A stretch of 64,000 bases of DNA from Corythucha ciliata (Eukaryota > Arthropoda > Insecta > Hemiptera > Tingidae): positions 9,982,001-10,046,000 of the forward strand of contig CM075943.1 of NCBI GenBank assembly GCA_038030265.1, read 5' to 3'. Shown here one piece after another: positions 9,761-20,520 of the stretch (position 1 is the stretch's first letter; each line of letters starts with the position of its first letter). Under the pieces are notes generated by a model that saw only the letters and a program-made list of their open reading frames with translations, did no database searches and was not told the DNA's origin. The position numbers were made by a program, and so were the translations under genes.

Positions 9761-12343
9761 TCAACTTCCTAGGAACGACAACAGTTGATTTAAATGTCTT
9801 TTGCATATTTGTCCAGAGTCATCGAGCTTCACCAAATAGGTTCTGTCTCCTAGCGCTTTGATCACTACAGCTTTCTTCCACTTCTTCCTTTCCGAATTTT
9901 GATGATAGACTCGAGCCATAACTTTTTCTCCGACTTGAAATAAACGTATTCTTTTTGTATTTTGAACACTTTCGTTTTGAACATCCGGTTCTTTTGGTTT
10001 GCAGATCAAATCCAGTCGTGAATTAATCTCTCTGCCCAGCATCAAAAATGCTTGAGTCTTTCCTGTAGATTGGTGGACCGAGATTCTATAATAAAAAAGA
10101 TAGCGTTGAATAGCATTTCCCAAAGTTGAACTTATTTTGTCATTTAAACATTTTTGTATGCCTTTTTTAGCCGACTTCACACTATTCTCAGCTAGTCCAT
10201 TCGTTGCTGGATGATAAGGAGGTGAAGTTTTGTGACGAATCCCGTTCCTTAGATAGAAATCCTGAAATTGCGACGATACAAACTGTGGCCCGTTGTCACT
10301 CACGATTTCCTTGGGCAGACCAAAACGAGAAAACATGTCATTCAACTTTTGAATCGTTGCTTCTGCATCTGTCCTATTCATTTCATAAATTTCAGGCCAC
10401 TTACTGTAGGCATCTGTAATAACCAAACACATTTTTGATTTAATGGGTCCGAAAAAATCCACATGAATCCTATCCATAGGCCTGTTCGTAACAGCCCACT
10501 GCTTTACTTGAATTTTCGGTGGATTACTTCTAAGCTCCATGCAGCACACGCAACTTTTAACCATTCTTTCGATTTCGGCGTCCAATGTCGGCCACCAAAA
10601 ATATGAACGAGCTCTAGCCTTCATTTTGCTCATTCCTAAATGTGATGCGTGAAGCTCATTGAGTAGGCTGCGCTGAAGATTGTTGGGAATGACAATTCTG
10701 TATCCCCACATAACTACTCCATTGTCGACATAAAGGTCTTCCCTCCTTCGAAAATAAGGAATCATACATCTTTCCACCAAGTTTGGCCAGCCTTCTTGAA
10801 CGAATTTAAACACTTTCGCTAGAACCGTATCCTTCTCTGTTTCTTTTTGGATGTTCTTGAAATTAATTGGAAGTTTTTGCTCCACTTCATGCATTTGTAC
10901 GTAATCCATGCCTTGTTCCGTGGCCTTGGTCGGCTGTGTCCCACTGGGCAGTCTCGAAAATCCATCAGCAACGTTTCTTGAGCTTGGAATATACTTAATT
11001 GAATAGTTGAAACCGGATACAAAGAGCGCCCATCGCTGAATCCTTCCTGCAGCCATTTCCGGCAAACCACGATGTTCTCCAAAAAGAGCCAAAAGTGGTT
11101 TATGGTCCGTGAACAATTCAAAGTTCATCCCCATTAAATACTGGTATAACTTATTTAGAGCCCAATAAACAGCGAGAGCTTCTTTATGGACCATAGAATA
11201 ATTTTGTTCAGCTTTGGACAGTACCCTCGAAATAAACATGACTGGTCTATCCGATCCATCCCGTGTCTCCTGCATAAGCACCGCTCCGATTCCTATTTTA
11301 GATGCATCACAAAAAAGTTTGGTCGGTCGAAGAGGATCAAAATGAGCCAAACACTCTTCTGATAACACCTTCAATTTAGCCGTATTAAAAGCGTTTTCAC
11401 ATTTCTTATTCCACACAAACGGATTACTCTTCTTCAGCAAATTATACATAGGATAAAGAATTTCCGACAGATTTTTAATAAAACGACCATAATAATTTAC
11501 CATTCCCACAAAAGCTTTTACCTCGGTAGTGTTTGTTGGCCTCTTAACGTCGCGAAGGCTCTTTGTTTTTTCCGAATCTTTTTTAATTCCCTGAGCACTT
11601 ATTATATGGCCTAAATAACTAACTTCTTTTTGAAAAAATTTACATTTTTCTAAATTTAGTCGGAATCCAGCTTTGCAAAGTCGATCAAATACAGCTGATA
11701 AATTTTTTACGTGGTCGTCCCGTGAATTCCCGGTTACTATCAAGTCATCTAGAAAGTTAACAACGCCAGGAATACCTTGAATACATTTTTCTACTATTTT
11801 TTGAAACAGTGCTACAGCTGGTTTTGTCCCGAACGAAAGTCTGTTCACCTTAAAAATACCTCTGTGCGTCGACCATGCCAATAAATGTTTTGTTTCCTCT
11901 TCTAATTCCAAATGGTTGTACGCTTTTTGAAAATCTAGCTTCATGAATTCAGTCCCCCCTTTTAAAGCCAGCATTAACTCTTCTAGTCTCGGTAAAGGAT
12001 GCTTAATATCTTCTAAATACTTGTTCACAGTCAGCTTATAATTAGCGCACAACCGAATAGATCCATTCGGCTTCAAAATTGGAACCAAGGGAGTTCCCCA
12101 TTCGCTAGTATCTATTTTTGAAATCATACCAGACGCTTCCAGTTCATCCAGTTCAATGTTTACTTTTTCTTGAAATGCAAACGGAATCGGCCTTGGCTTG
12201 AAAAATCTTGGTTTGGCGTTGTCCTTTACGTTTAGTTTAATTGTTTCGTACCGATAGCGGCCCACTCCCGGTTGAAATAAATCCTTGTACTGTTTAAATA
12301 AATTATTTAAATCGTCATAAGCATTAACAATTACTTTATTCAA
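9761..12343 (-). CDS. pol: Gypsy Pol: reverse transcriptase, RNase H, integrase
   Basis: An 860-codon open frame. In order it shows the following. The RT palm carries LCANYK and the catalytic FLDD near residue 198. A Ty3-type RNase H follows, with FCDAS and FTDHKPL. The integrase zinc domain has His-His in HASHLGMSK and Cys-Cys in SCVCCME, and the DDE catalytic core shows HVDFFGP, SDNGPQF and the NGLAEN glutamate. The C-terminal region ends with a KRHLNQL-like tail. The first codon of the open frame is TTG, not a true start. The frame is in phase with the gag ORF upstream and is separated from it by a single TAG at 12374-12376 plus ten sense codons. All catalytic residues I can check are present, so apart from that stop the polyprotein looks functional. 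Confidence 0.95.
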   Translation of the reverse strand: MNKVIVNAYDDLNNLFKQYKDLFQPGVGRYRYETIKLNVKDNAKPRFFKPRPIPFAFQEKVNIELDELEASGMISKIDTSEWGTPLVPILKPNGSIRLCANYKLTVNKYLEDIKHPLPRLEELMLALKGGTEFMKLDFQKAYNHLELEEETKHLLAWSTHRGIFKVNRLSFGTKPAVALFQKIVEKCIQGIPGVVNFLDDLIVTGNSRDDHVKNLSAVFDRLCKAGFRLNLEKCKFFQKEVSYLGHIISAQGIKKDSEKTKSLRDVKRPTNTTEVKAFVGMVNYYGRFIKNLSEILYPMYNLLKKSNPFVWNKKCENAFNTAKLKVLSEECLAHFDPLRPTKLFCDASKIGIGAVLMQETRDGSDRPVMFISRVLSKAEQNYSMVHKEALAVYWALNKLYQYLMGMNFELFTDHKPLLALFGEHRGLPEMAAGRIQRWALFVSGFNYSIKYIPSSRNVADGFSRLPSGTQPTKATEQGMDYVQMHEVEQKLPINFKNIQKETEKDTVLAKVFKFVQEGWPNLVERCMIPYFRRREDLYVDNGVVMWGYRIVIPNNLQRSLLNELHASHLGMSKMKARARSYFWWPTLDAEIERMVKSCVCCMELRSNPPKIQVKQWAVTNRPMDRIHVDFFGPIKSKMCLVITDAYSKWPEIYEMNRTDAEATIQKLNDMFSRFGLPKEIVSDNGPQFVSSQFQDFYLRNGIRHKTSPPYHPATNGLAENSVKSAKKGIQKCLNDKISSTLGNAIQRYLFYYRISVHQSTGKTQAFLMLGREINSRLDLICKPKEPDVQNESVQNTKRIRLFQVGEKVMARVYHQNSERKKWKKAVVIKALGDRTYLVKLDDSGQICKRHLNQLLSFLGS

Positions 12344-12373
12344 ATGAATTAAACTTATTCCACTGAGCGTTAA

Positions 12374-13495
12374 CTACTCACGCCCCAGAAGAGCTCTCGA
12401 TGCGTTCCGAACCACAAACAGTCTTCCGATAAAACGTTTTCTTTCGAATTCTGCCTCTGCTTGAATCACTCCGACTGGGTACACAATTTCTCCTCCAAAA
12501 CCCCTTAAACGGACCGGCGTTGGTTCCATTTTCAGCTCAGGAAATTTCTTCTTGTACACACCAAGAGGAATAATCGAAACTCCTGCACCCGTGTCTAGTT
12601 CCATGCTTATCGAATGAGACGCGAACTTCGCCGATACTATTATAGGCTCCGCACAAGCCGTTACAACCGAAAACATCTCCACTATGTCGATTTCTTCCTC
12701 CACAGACTGTACTTTCTGGTCCTTGTGACAAACTGCCATCAAATGCCCCTTTTCATGACATTTTCTGCACGTATAATTTTTGAATTTGCAGCTATGAGAC
12801 TCATGATTTTCTTTCCCACAGTGTTTACATTTTCTGGTATTTCTTCCTCCAAATGCCGATGATGTATTGAATACTGTCGCCTCTTCCAGCTGATTTTTTT
12901 CACCTTCTTCTTTCGAGCTCGCTTCTTTCTTTAAGGCTAGTTCGTAGAAATCCAACAGCGTCTTCTTTTTTGGGTCTTCTTCACAAAGACGGTCCAGAAT
13001 CCCACCGTCAAGCAACCCACATACAAATTTATACTTTAAAAATTCCTCTAGTTGTTCCCCGAATTTACAAGGAATTGCCGTCTTCTTCACCTTCCGAAAC
13101 CAGCTCGACACTGATTCACCTGACAGTTGCCTGAGGCCATGAAAAACGCGTCTTTTCCTCAACAACGACACTCTCGACTCAAACTGTGTGGATAAAAGAG
13201 TACAGATTTCGGAAAAACTCAACTCTGCCGGTTTTTTAGGGTCGCAGATGTCGCGAAGAAGAGCGTAAGCTTCATTGCCCATGACGGTAACTAAAATAGG
13301 GACTTTCTTTTCTTCACTGGTAGCATTCATAACGAAAAATTGTTCTAGTCTCTCTTGATAAAGCGACCAGTCCTCGGAAACATCGAACTCCTTCAACAAC
13401 GCCACGTTAGTCACACCGTTGGTCTCCTCCTTAGTTACAACGTCATCTGTCCTGACTGGTTGTTCTCGAAAACTTCTTTTCTTCCCGAGTACCAT
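12374..13495 (-). CDS. gag: Gypsy Gag with double zinc knuckle and aspartic protease
   Basis: 373 aa from ATG 13493-13495, just inside the 5' LTR and primer site. The N-terminal two thirds is a retrotransposon Gag-like capsid region. Two CX2CX4HX4C zinc knuckles follow (CKHCGKENHESHSC and CRKCHEKGHLMAVC, about residues 220-252), then a retropepsin with the active-site triad DTG in ELDTGAG near residue 300. It ends at LLGRE followed by TAG. In related elements the protease motif LLGR-D/E is normally followed by Trp-Leu and the frame continues into Pol, so the TAG looks like a nonsense mutation (TGG to TAG) or a readthrough stop. Confidence 0.9.
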   Translation of the reverse strand: MVLGKKRSFREQPVRTDDVVTKEETNGVTNVALLKEFDVSEDWSLYQERLEQFFVMNATSEEKKVPILVTVMGNEAYALLRDICDPKKPAELSFSEICTLLSTQFESRVSLLRKRRVFHGLRQLSGESVSSWFRKVKKTAIPCKFGEQLEEFLKYKFVCGLLDGGILDRLCEEDPKKKTLLDFYELALKKEASSKEEGEKNQLEEATVFNTSSAFGGRNTRKCKHCGKENHESHSCKFKNYTCRKCHEKGHLMAVCHKDQKVQSVEEEIDIVEMFSVVTACAEPIIVSAKFASHSISMELDTGAGVSIIPLGVYKKKFPELKMEPTPVRLRGFGGEIVYPVGVIQAEAEFERKRFIGRLFVVRNASRALLGRE

Positions 13496-13526
13496 TCTAC
13501 AGCTTAATTTTTAATCCTGTCGCCAC

Positions 13527-13636
13527 TAAAATAACTTGACTTTTCTAGTTTACAGACAAAACCGGACTGAACTTTTTATTATTAAAATCCAAACATAAAC
13601 ATGTGTTATTTTAGAAAGATACTTCACAACATTACA
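13527..13636 (-). repeat. 5' LTR of the Gypsy element
   Basis: 110 bp on the minus strand, TGTAATG... to ...TTTTA. The terminal CA of the 3' LTR appears here as TA. The primer-binding site follows after one base. Confidence 0.9.
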
Positions 13637-13860
13637 GCCAACTTTAAGAAAAACACTAATTTTCAACTCAAACTGACAAAAAAGTGCTAATTGGCTGCTA
13701 AAAAATGGCTAAACTGCAGCTGAAAATGAGGAAAACGCCAAATTGTGGCTAAAATGGAGGAAAATCGCCAAAACAAACGAAAAAATCCCTACTGCACTGC
13801 TAAAATTGATTAAAAGCGCTAACCCTTGGCCAAAATTGGTTAAAGTTGTAGCGTGCCAAC
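13637..13860 (-). repeat. 30-bp minisatellite, right of the Gypsy insertion
   Basis: Degenerate units (GCTAATTGGCTGC, GCTAAACTGCAGC) continue the array seen left of the Gypsy element. The first bases, GCCAA, are the right copy of its target duplication. Confidence 0.7.
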
Positions 13861-14379
13861 AGCTAACAAACCTCAATTTTTATTTTAAAAAATAACAAAT
13901 ATTATGTTAAAAAAACAACATAAGTCAGTTTGATCGAGAGTTCGTACTTTCCCAATTTTTCATTGTCGTTAACTTTGTCATCAAATACTTGGTGACAACT
14001 TGCCTACTTTTTTTTGCGCATCGCGGCGCAGCGCCATTTCGCACTGCTACATTTTGTCAACTTGTCTATTGAAGGACCTGATATTTTTGAATTATTTATT
14101 TTTCGAGTTTTTCGCACTATCTGCCGTCGAAATCGAATTTTTGAAAAGTATTTTAAATTGTATTTGTATTTTATTCAAAATACAATTCAAAAAGTATTTG
14201 TATTTCAGTATTTAAAATACATTTTTGAAAGTATTTTGGGCTTTGTATTTAAAATACATTTTCAAAGTATTTTGCCCACCCCTGAGCTCATTATGAGCTG
14301 TAAAGCCCTTAGTCTGTAAAATCTAAAAGTATAAATAAACAACGAAATATAATTTTTACGCACTATCGTTCAATCATGG

Positions 14380-14833
14380 TTTTTCCTCGATTTTAGACAC
14401 AAACTAGCCTCCAGAAACCGCGATTTTTTTCTATAATTTTAGCCGTGAATTAGCGATTTTCCTAAATTTGCCGCAAATTAACGATTTTTCTCAATTTAAG
14501 CCGTAAGTTAGAGCTTTATAATATTTCAATTTTTCCTTCAAAATTGTTACTATTATTTCAATTTTAGTCATGAACCTACCTCCAACAACCGCGAATTGGC
14601 GTTTTTCTCTATTTCAGCTGCAAAAGATCGGGGTTTCTCAATTGAATACAGCGATTCTCCCCTCGAGCGATTTTTCACCCTGAAATTCGGCATTTTTGTA
14701 TAACGTTTGCTGCAAATAAGACAGCTTTTTCTCATACGTCAGAGCCGTGAATTAACGTTTCTTCACGATTCCAGCTTTGAGCTGTGATTAGGTATTTTTC
14801 ACAATTTTAGCTCTGAATTTGTGCTTTTTCTCA
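14380..14833 (+). repeat. 30-bp minisatellite outside the hAT-like shell
   Basis: Degenerate units built from TTTTAGCCGTGAATTAGCG and TTTTTCTCAATTT recur at roughly 30 bp. The segment just before it (about 14310-14390) is also found at about 19480-19545. Confidence 0.75.
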
Positions 14834-15186
14834 CCCACGATTCACGTGAGTGTTTTCCCGAATGTTGCGTTTTGCCCGCCGTGGGGCATTTTGCGTATAG
14901 TTAACTCGTTGTGCCGCGGCCTTTCGAAAGAGTTTTTTTTCCCCACAATGTGACGTTTCGCTTAAAGTTTGCCCTTGGCGCGACCTTTCGCACTCATTTT
15001 TCCCTTGACGTGGTCGCGTTCCAACCTCGAGTCTCTGACAAAATGACCCTAAAATTAGAGGTAATCACCTCTCCTCGATGGGATTTTGTATGAGATTTTG
15101 GTGTTTTTTTTTTTTTGCGCAAGTGACCTCGACTCCAAGGGGGGGGGGCCATGGCCCCGGTGGACCCTCCCTTGGATCCGCCACTG
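14834..15186 (+). repeat. end module (copy D, partial) with terminal palindrome
   Basis: Matches the right end module of array A from the CACGTGAGTGTTTT region through the palindromic terminus and ends GGATCCGCCACTG at 15186. No 20-bp array is attached. It abuts the 3' part of a minus-strand LINE and truncates its C-terminal frame. Confidence 0.8.
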
Positions 15187-17292
15187 ACTTGAGTTGGTTG
15201 TGAATCTTGTCGCGGCGTTTCTATGGATAAGGAGACAGACGTGATAAATGAGGATGCATGGAAACGAAGAAGCCAGAGATTTTTGAATAAAGGGCGACAA
15301 CTTTCACGTGAGGAGGACTGTGTGATTGTTCTTATAGCCCTCTTTTGAATTTTGAATATCCTATCTGAATAGGATGAAAACCCCCAGAAGACGATGCCAT
15401 AGCAAATCACGGATAGAAAGGAGGCCGTATACGCTTCTCGAAGAACTCTAGTCTCCACTAATCCTCTTAATCTCTTAAGTAGATAACAGACCGAGTTGAG
15501 CTTCGGGGAGAGATGATGGACGTGAGTCATCCATTTTAGAACGGCTGTTATCCAGACTCCAAGGAACTTAGTTTCACGAACGAATGAAGTATTAGCAATC
15601 GTATTCCTCGCCGAGTCACGAAAAGCTATGGAGACAGTTTTGCTTTCATTGATATTCAGGCCGTTCTGAGAAGACTAGTTGCTTATAACCGAAGAAATTG
15701 TCTCCGAGGACGTTTTTACTTCTTGTGGATCTCTTCCGACATGTAGAGAGCAAATGTCATCTGCATTCACAACTATATCTTTTGGTACTTTCTCGAATAG
15801 GTCGTTGATAAATATCAAAAATAACAGCGGTCCGAGCTTGGAGCCCTGCGGGACTCCAAAGTTGTTGTCTGTATCAGCAGAATCAACATCGGACCCCATC
15901 TCGGTCCTCGGTGCTCTCTGCCGTTGGTCCATAAGATATGATTCCAGGAGCTTTAGCGGTGGTCCTCTTATACCAATCTTCTTCAATTTTAGAAGAAGGC
16001 GTTTGTGGTCGACACAGTCAAATGCCTTGCATAGATCGTAAAATATCGCAAGGGCTGGGTGTCCAGCATCAACCGAGGTAGTAATTCGTCTCAGAACCTC
16101 GATTATGGCATCGCTTGTGGATCTCCCGGAACGGAAGCCATACTGATGGATAAGTAGGAGGTTGTTTTTCTCAAGGAAGTACGTAATTCTCTTAAAGATA
16201 AGCGACTCAAAAGCCCTAGAGAGAATCGGCTGGAGAGCTATGGACCTGAAATTGCACATTTGGCAGCGATCTCCCTTCTTGTGCACCGGAACGACCTTCG
16301 ATATTTTGAGGTCGGATGGACAATATCCTTGTTCCATGCATAAGTTAAATGTATGGGCTAGCGGTCGAATGATGAAGTCGACTGATGAATTGATTACTGG
16401 CCCCCGTAATTTCGTCGTATCCCGCTGAAGCCTTCTTCCTAGATTCATACAGTCTTCTTGCAACCTCGTCTTCGACCATCGGAAAAAAGAAGAAGGTCTT
16501 ATGAGACGTGCACCCCTTTGCGAGAGATGCTTCGTGACGATCCTTGAGTTCCCGAGCGATTTCCTCCACAGAGTTCACAAATCGGCGATCTCCTTGGGAT
16601 CGGTGACTGTTGTGTTCTGGTGCTCTATTTCGGTGATTTGGTGGTTGTTGCTACTTTTTACATCTTTGATTATTTTCCATATTTATTTTTGTCCGAATTG
16701 GGATTTCACTAGTTTATCACCGTAATATTTTTTCTTTGCGTCACAGGCTCGATGAATCAGGTCCTTCTTTGACGCTCTAAATTTCCTCCAGTTATCAGGG
16801 CGTTCAGATTTCCTCGCTTTTCTGAAAAGCTCATATACCGCGTCTTTGCTCTCAAGTAGATCATGCGTAATCCACCGTTTGTCGGCCCCCTTATTGATTA
16901 CAGGGGATACTGAGTAAGTTTTTGGGAACGCGATTTCAAAATTGTGAGAATAGCTCATATAAAAAGTTGTGAAAGCTTCCGCGGCAGATGTTGCTGATTA
17001 CACTTCGCCCCAGTTTGCGTTGCTCAGGAGGTACTGAAAGTATTTTAGGTTCTCGTCCGTAAACTGCCTGCGTATATTATTTTCCTCCTTGCAAGTTTTT
17101 TGCCTTTCTGGGTGGGTGTTGGAAAGAGAGACTCGCTACTTCATCACTGCACTTGCGGTCAAGGTCACTTGTCACATTATGCGGTGTTGCCACGTCTATT
17201 TCAGGAAATTTCAGCTTATCATTGTTGAAGTTCCGGAGGTTGAGATGGAAATGTTCCCTTTCCGTACCCTTGCGTGTTATGAAATTAGGCAC
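15187..17292 (-). pseudogene. decayed non-LTR retrotransposon (LINE) ORF2, minus strand
   Basis: The 5' part is missing. Pieces in 5'-to-3' order on the minus strand are: an uncertain upstream fragment (about 17080-17290), the endonuclease-RT linker (16580-17060, with RWITHDLL and KKKYYGDK), the RT core (15675-16463) and the C-terminal region (15187-15530). The RT shows VVPVHKKGDR, YGFRSGRST, FYDLCKAFDCVDH and GVPQGSKLGPLLFLIFINDL. The catalytic motif reads NADDICSL where a Y/F-ADD is expected, so one key position differs. Stops and frameshifts separate the pieces. The motif set fits the Jockey/CR1 supergroup; I cannot fix the clade. The 3' end is cut by the end module at 15186. Confidence 0.85.
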
Positions 17293-17600
17293 GACAGTGA
17301 CTTTTTTTTCTCAAGAGATCAATGGGACCTAAATATCTGTGTACAACGTGTATAAAAAAAGGAAATAACTTTAGGTCCGTTCCATTGTTTTGCTAGTGCT
17401 GCACTAGTGTAGAAAGTAATGTGATCTCATTGGCTTATTTTGAAAAATTAAATGAAAACAGATGATTTTCTTCATATGTGTAGCACTCGCCAAAAAATGG
17501 CCTCGTTGTAAAACTCAAAAAATTGTTCAGCACTTGATGAGGATTTGCCAAGGGAGGGGCTAGAGAAATGGTGTACTTCCATCTACTAGAAAAATGGCTT
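17293..17600. other. non-coding spacer
   Basis: No gene or clear repeat is seen between the LINE remnant and the next minisatellite. Confidence 0.5.
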
Positions 17601-18640
17601 GACAGCCATTCGCTGCCTAAAATTAATTAAAACTAGCTGTTCCCACAATACAGACGGCACTATAAACTAAACTCGCGCCCAAAAATACAAAACGGACGAT
17701 TCGAATTTGAAAATGGGTAAATTGACTTGACGCGCCCTAAAAATAGCTAAACTGGCGATTGGTGAACTTCTAAAAATGCCTGAAAAGATCAATATTTGCG
17801 CTCCAAATGTAGCTGAATCGACCATTGGCGCGCTAGAAACGACCAAACTGACCACTCTCGTGACTGATGTGACCAAATTCGCGCTTTTGGCTTGACGGAC
17901 TAATTATCGAGGTCCTGAAAACGGCCAAAATGACTTCACGCGCCCTGGAAATGCCTTAAAAGATTATTCCTGCCCTGAAAATGGCATAATCGACAATCGC
18001 GGAGTGGTCAAACTTCCACGGCCTTGGCTTGATGGACTATTTGAAGTTTTGAACCCTAAAAATTGCTGACAGTTACGAGCTCTAAAAATGGATAAACTGA
18101 CGAATCGCGCTCTAAAATGCCTGAATAGGTGACTCCGGCCCTGAAAATGGCAAAATCGGCCATTCGAGCGCCGTGAAGGGCCAATTTGGCTTGGGACGTA
18201 CTATTCGCGCCTATAACCCCTAACTCTATGTGCCCTAAAAATGACAATTATGGCTATACAAGCCTTGAAATCTTCAAAACTGACCCGATGTGCGTTGAAA
18301 ACAGCTAAAATGGGCGATTTATTAGCGCATTGATAACGCCTAAACAGGCAATTCCCGCTCTTAAAAATGGCCAAACTGACCTTGGCGCCCAGAAAAGGAT
18401 TGAGCTGGCCATTCTCGCTCTTAAAAATGGCTAAACTGGCTATTCCTGCTCTAAAAACGGCCAAACTGGCTATTCCGATCAATCCGGCAAATCTGACTAA
18501 TCATGCCATGAAAATTTCACACTGGCTATTTCTCCATATAAATGATCATAATGACAATTTATTCACTAAAAATGGCAAATTGACTATTCGCACTCTATGA
18601 AAAGGCAAAACTGACTTCAGGCTCTAAATTGGTGGAAAAT
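17600..18640. repeat. 30-bp minisatellite (GGCTAAACTGGCTATTC type)
   Basis: Around 30 degenerate copies of a unit with cores AAAAATGGCTAAACTG and GCTATTCGCGCTCT occur. Adjacent well-preserved units near 18420-18480 are exactly 30 bp apart. It may be a diverged branch of the TTAGCCGCGAATTAGCG family, since both share TAATTCGCG-like cores and a 30-bp period. Open frames here are repeat artefacts. Confidence 0.8.
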
Positions 18641-19500
18641 CAAGCGAAATGCCCGATTTTGTGGGCAAAATGCAACATTGGAAGAAACACTCTCGTGCAA
18701 CTTGCAAATTGTATGAGGAATTGTCAATTTCATAAAAAAATTGTAGTGTTATTATGAGGAAATTGCCCGCTTGAAGCAACAATGAAGGCAATATTTATGA
18801 AAAATTCCCCACTTTAGACCTAAACGTCGCTTCCAGGCCAATATTTAAGCGTAAAGCCTTATTCAGGTCTATATCCATGCAAGACTGTTCATTCTAGGCA
18901 GTATTTTTTCGCAAATTGTCGCATTCAAAGCGCAATTTACACACAAATGCCCGACTCTGGGCATAACGCATAACCCAACATTCTGGGAAACACGCGAATC
19001 GCCAATTATCAAGGCAAAATTTAAGGCGAAATGCTGCGTCAAGGGCAACATTTATGCTAAACGCCTCATCAAAAGCAATTTTATGGTAAAATTATACAAT
19101 TCATGAAAAACCTTGCCAGTTTCACGAAGACATTGTCTGTTTTACGAGAAAACTTGCAGTTCTATATGGGAATTCTTAAGCTTAAGAGGAACTTTTCAGT
19201 TTAAAAGGCGTCAATTTAATGTGTAACCGTCAGTTTCAGATCCTCAGCTGTTCATGTGATTATTTTGTCCCAGTAGATGTGATTCATATTTAATTGTGTT
19301 ATTACGTGTTTGCCACCGATGATGGCCTCCAGGTAGGCCGAAATCGGTCCTTATCCTGGTGGAATGAAAGAATTATTATGGAGTGACCGCATTTTTCACA
19401 CTTTTGTTGAAATGGCAACGGGAAGACATACCTACACCTGCAGGGGCCCGGGGCGGCATCTTCATGAGGCCCTTCATGTCTTAAATAAACAAAGAAATAT
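18640..19500. repeat. degenerate mix of end-module-like and 20-bp satellite sequence
   Basis: Contains diverged, inverted-orientation fragments resembling the end modules (AAATGCCCG..., CAAATTGTCGCATTC...) and the 20-bp satellite (18710-18770 and 19090-19230). A possible hAT-like terminus (ACCTACACCTGCAGGGGCCC) is near 19431-19450. No gene is seen. Confidence 0.5.
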
Positions 19501-19504
19501 AATT

Positions 19505-20520
19505 TTTGTGTAGCACTTAAATCGTGGATTTTTCTCAATTATTGCAGCGCATAGCGTTTTTTCTCACTTTAGCCCAGAATTAACACTTTTTCTTAATAAA
19601 AGCCCCAAATTAAATAGCGTTTGCATCCATTTGAGCCTGATAGCAAGCTTTTTTAAAAAACTTTAGCCGCGAATGAGCACATTTTTCTCACTTTTAGCCG
19701 TGAATTAGGATTTATGCTCAATTTTAGCCACTAATTAGCTTTCCATTTCAACGGTAGCCACGAATTTCTCTCAATTTTAGCCGCGAGCTAATTTCGATCG
19801 ATTTCAACGAGAGCTTAATTTCGAAATTTTAGCCGCGAATTAGCGTACCGCGGGAATCAGCGCTTTTATTCAATTTTTTTTTTTCAGCTCGACGAACAAT
19901 TTTTCACGAAGATTTCTGTCACGAATTGGAGCTTTTTCTCAATTTTTGCCGCGAATTAGCGTTTTTATTGTCACTTTAGCCACGAATTGTTGCTTTTTCT
20001 CAATGCAAGTCGTGAAATAATTGCCGTAAAGCGTCAACCAGCGTTTTCCCTTACTTTGAGCCACGAATGAACACATTTTCTCACTTCGTGCCACGAATTC
20101 TTCTCGATTTCATCCGCGAATTAGGACTTATGGTCAGTCTTGGACGCGAATTAGCGGTCTATCTCAATGCGGCAGCTGCGAGTGGACAATTTCTCTCAAT
20201 TTTAGCCGCGAATTGGCTTTTTTTCTTTATGTTACCCACTCTTACACACTTTTCTTCCATCTAGCCGCGAAAATCTAACGTTTCTTTTCCATTTTATCCA
20301 TTTGAACCGCGAATGAGCGATTTTAGCAAAGATAATATGAGTGCTTTTACCCAATTTTAGCTGCGGATTGGCGTTCTTCAAAGGTACCTAGCTGCGAATT
20401 AGTAATGTTTAATCCTTTAATCTATATTAGCCACGAATTAACGTTTTTCTCAATTTTAACCGCAAAATATACTGAACCTCTTCACTTTTAATCTAGAATT
20501 TGTACTTTATCAAACTTCTA
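19505..20520 (+). repeat. 30-bp minisatellite (TTTTAGCCGCGAATTAGCG type)
   Basis: Some 30 degenerate copies with the recurring cores AGCCGCGAATTAGCG and TTTTTCTCAATTTT. Many copies carry point changes and small indels. Confidence 0.9.

Larger units (their letters stand above)
9627..13636 (-). mobile_element. Ty3/Gypsy LTR retrotransposon, nearly intact
   Basis: A complete element on the minus strand: 5' LTR 13527-13636, primer-binding site just inside it (TGGCGACAGGATTA, minus strand), gag-protease ORF, pol ORF, polypurine tract, 3' LTR 9627-9740. The target-site duplication is GCCAA at 9622-9626 and 13637-13641. The LTRs differ by one 4-bp indel and about one base near the end, so the insertion is young. 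The order protease, RT, RNase H, integrase places it in Ty3/Gypsy. Relatives of K02A2.6 or Mag type fit, but that subgrouping is inference. Confidence 0.95.
8770..14284. mobile_element. hAT-like non-autonomous element (MITE shell) with 8-bp TSD
   Basis: The left end is CAGGGGTGGGCAAGATACTT and the right end is ...AAGTATTTTGCCCACCCCTG, giving inverted termini CAGGGGTGGGCAA. The flanks are AGCTCAAT (8762-8769) and AGCTCATT (14285-14292), an 8-bp duplication with one mismatch, as expected for the hAT superfamily. Next to each end lie inverted, AT-rich subterminal repeats built from GTATTTTAAATAC-like blocks. The interior is a degenerate 30-bp minisatellite, into which a Gypsy element of about 4 kb later inserted. 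No hAT transposase is present, so mobility would depend on one supplied elsewhere. Confidence 0.85.

Noticed and set aside
8645..19436. One giant hAT-like element from CAGTGGCGTACC to ACCTACACCTG
   Set aside because: The ends match poorly, there is no 8-bp duplication, and the interval contains unrelated units in mixed order.
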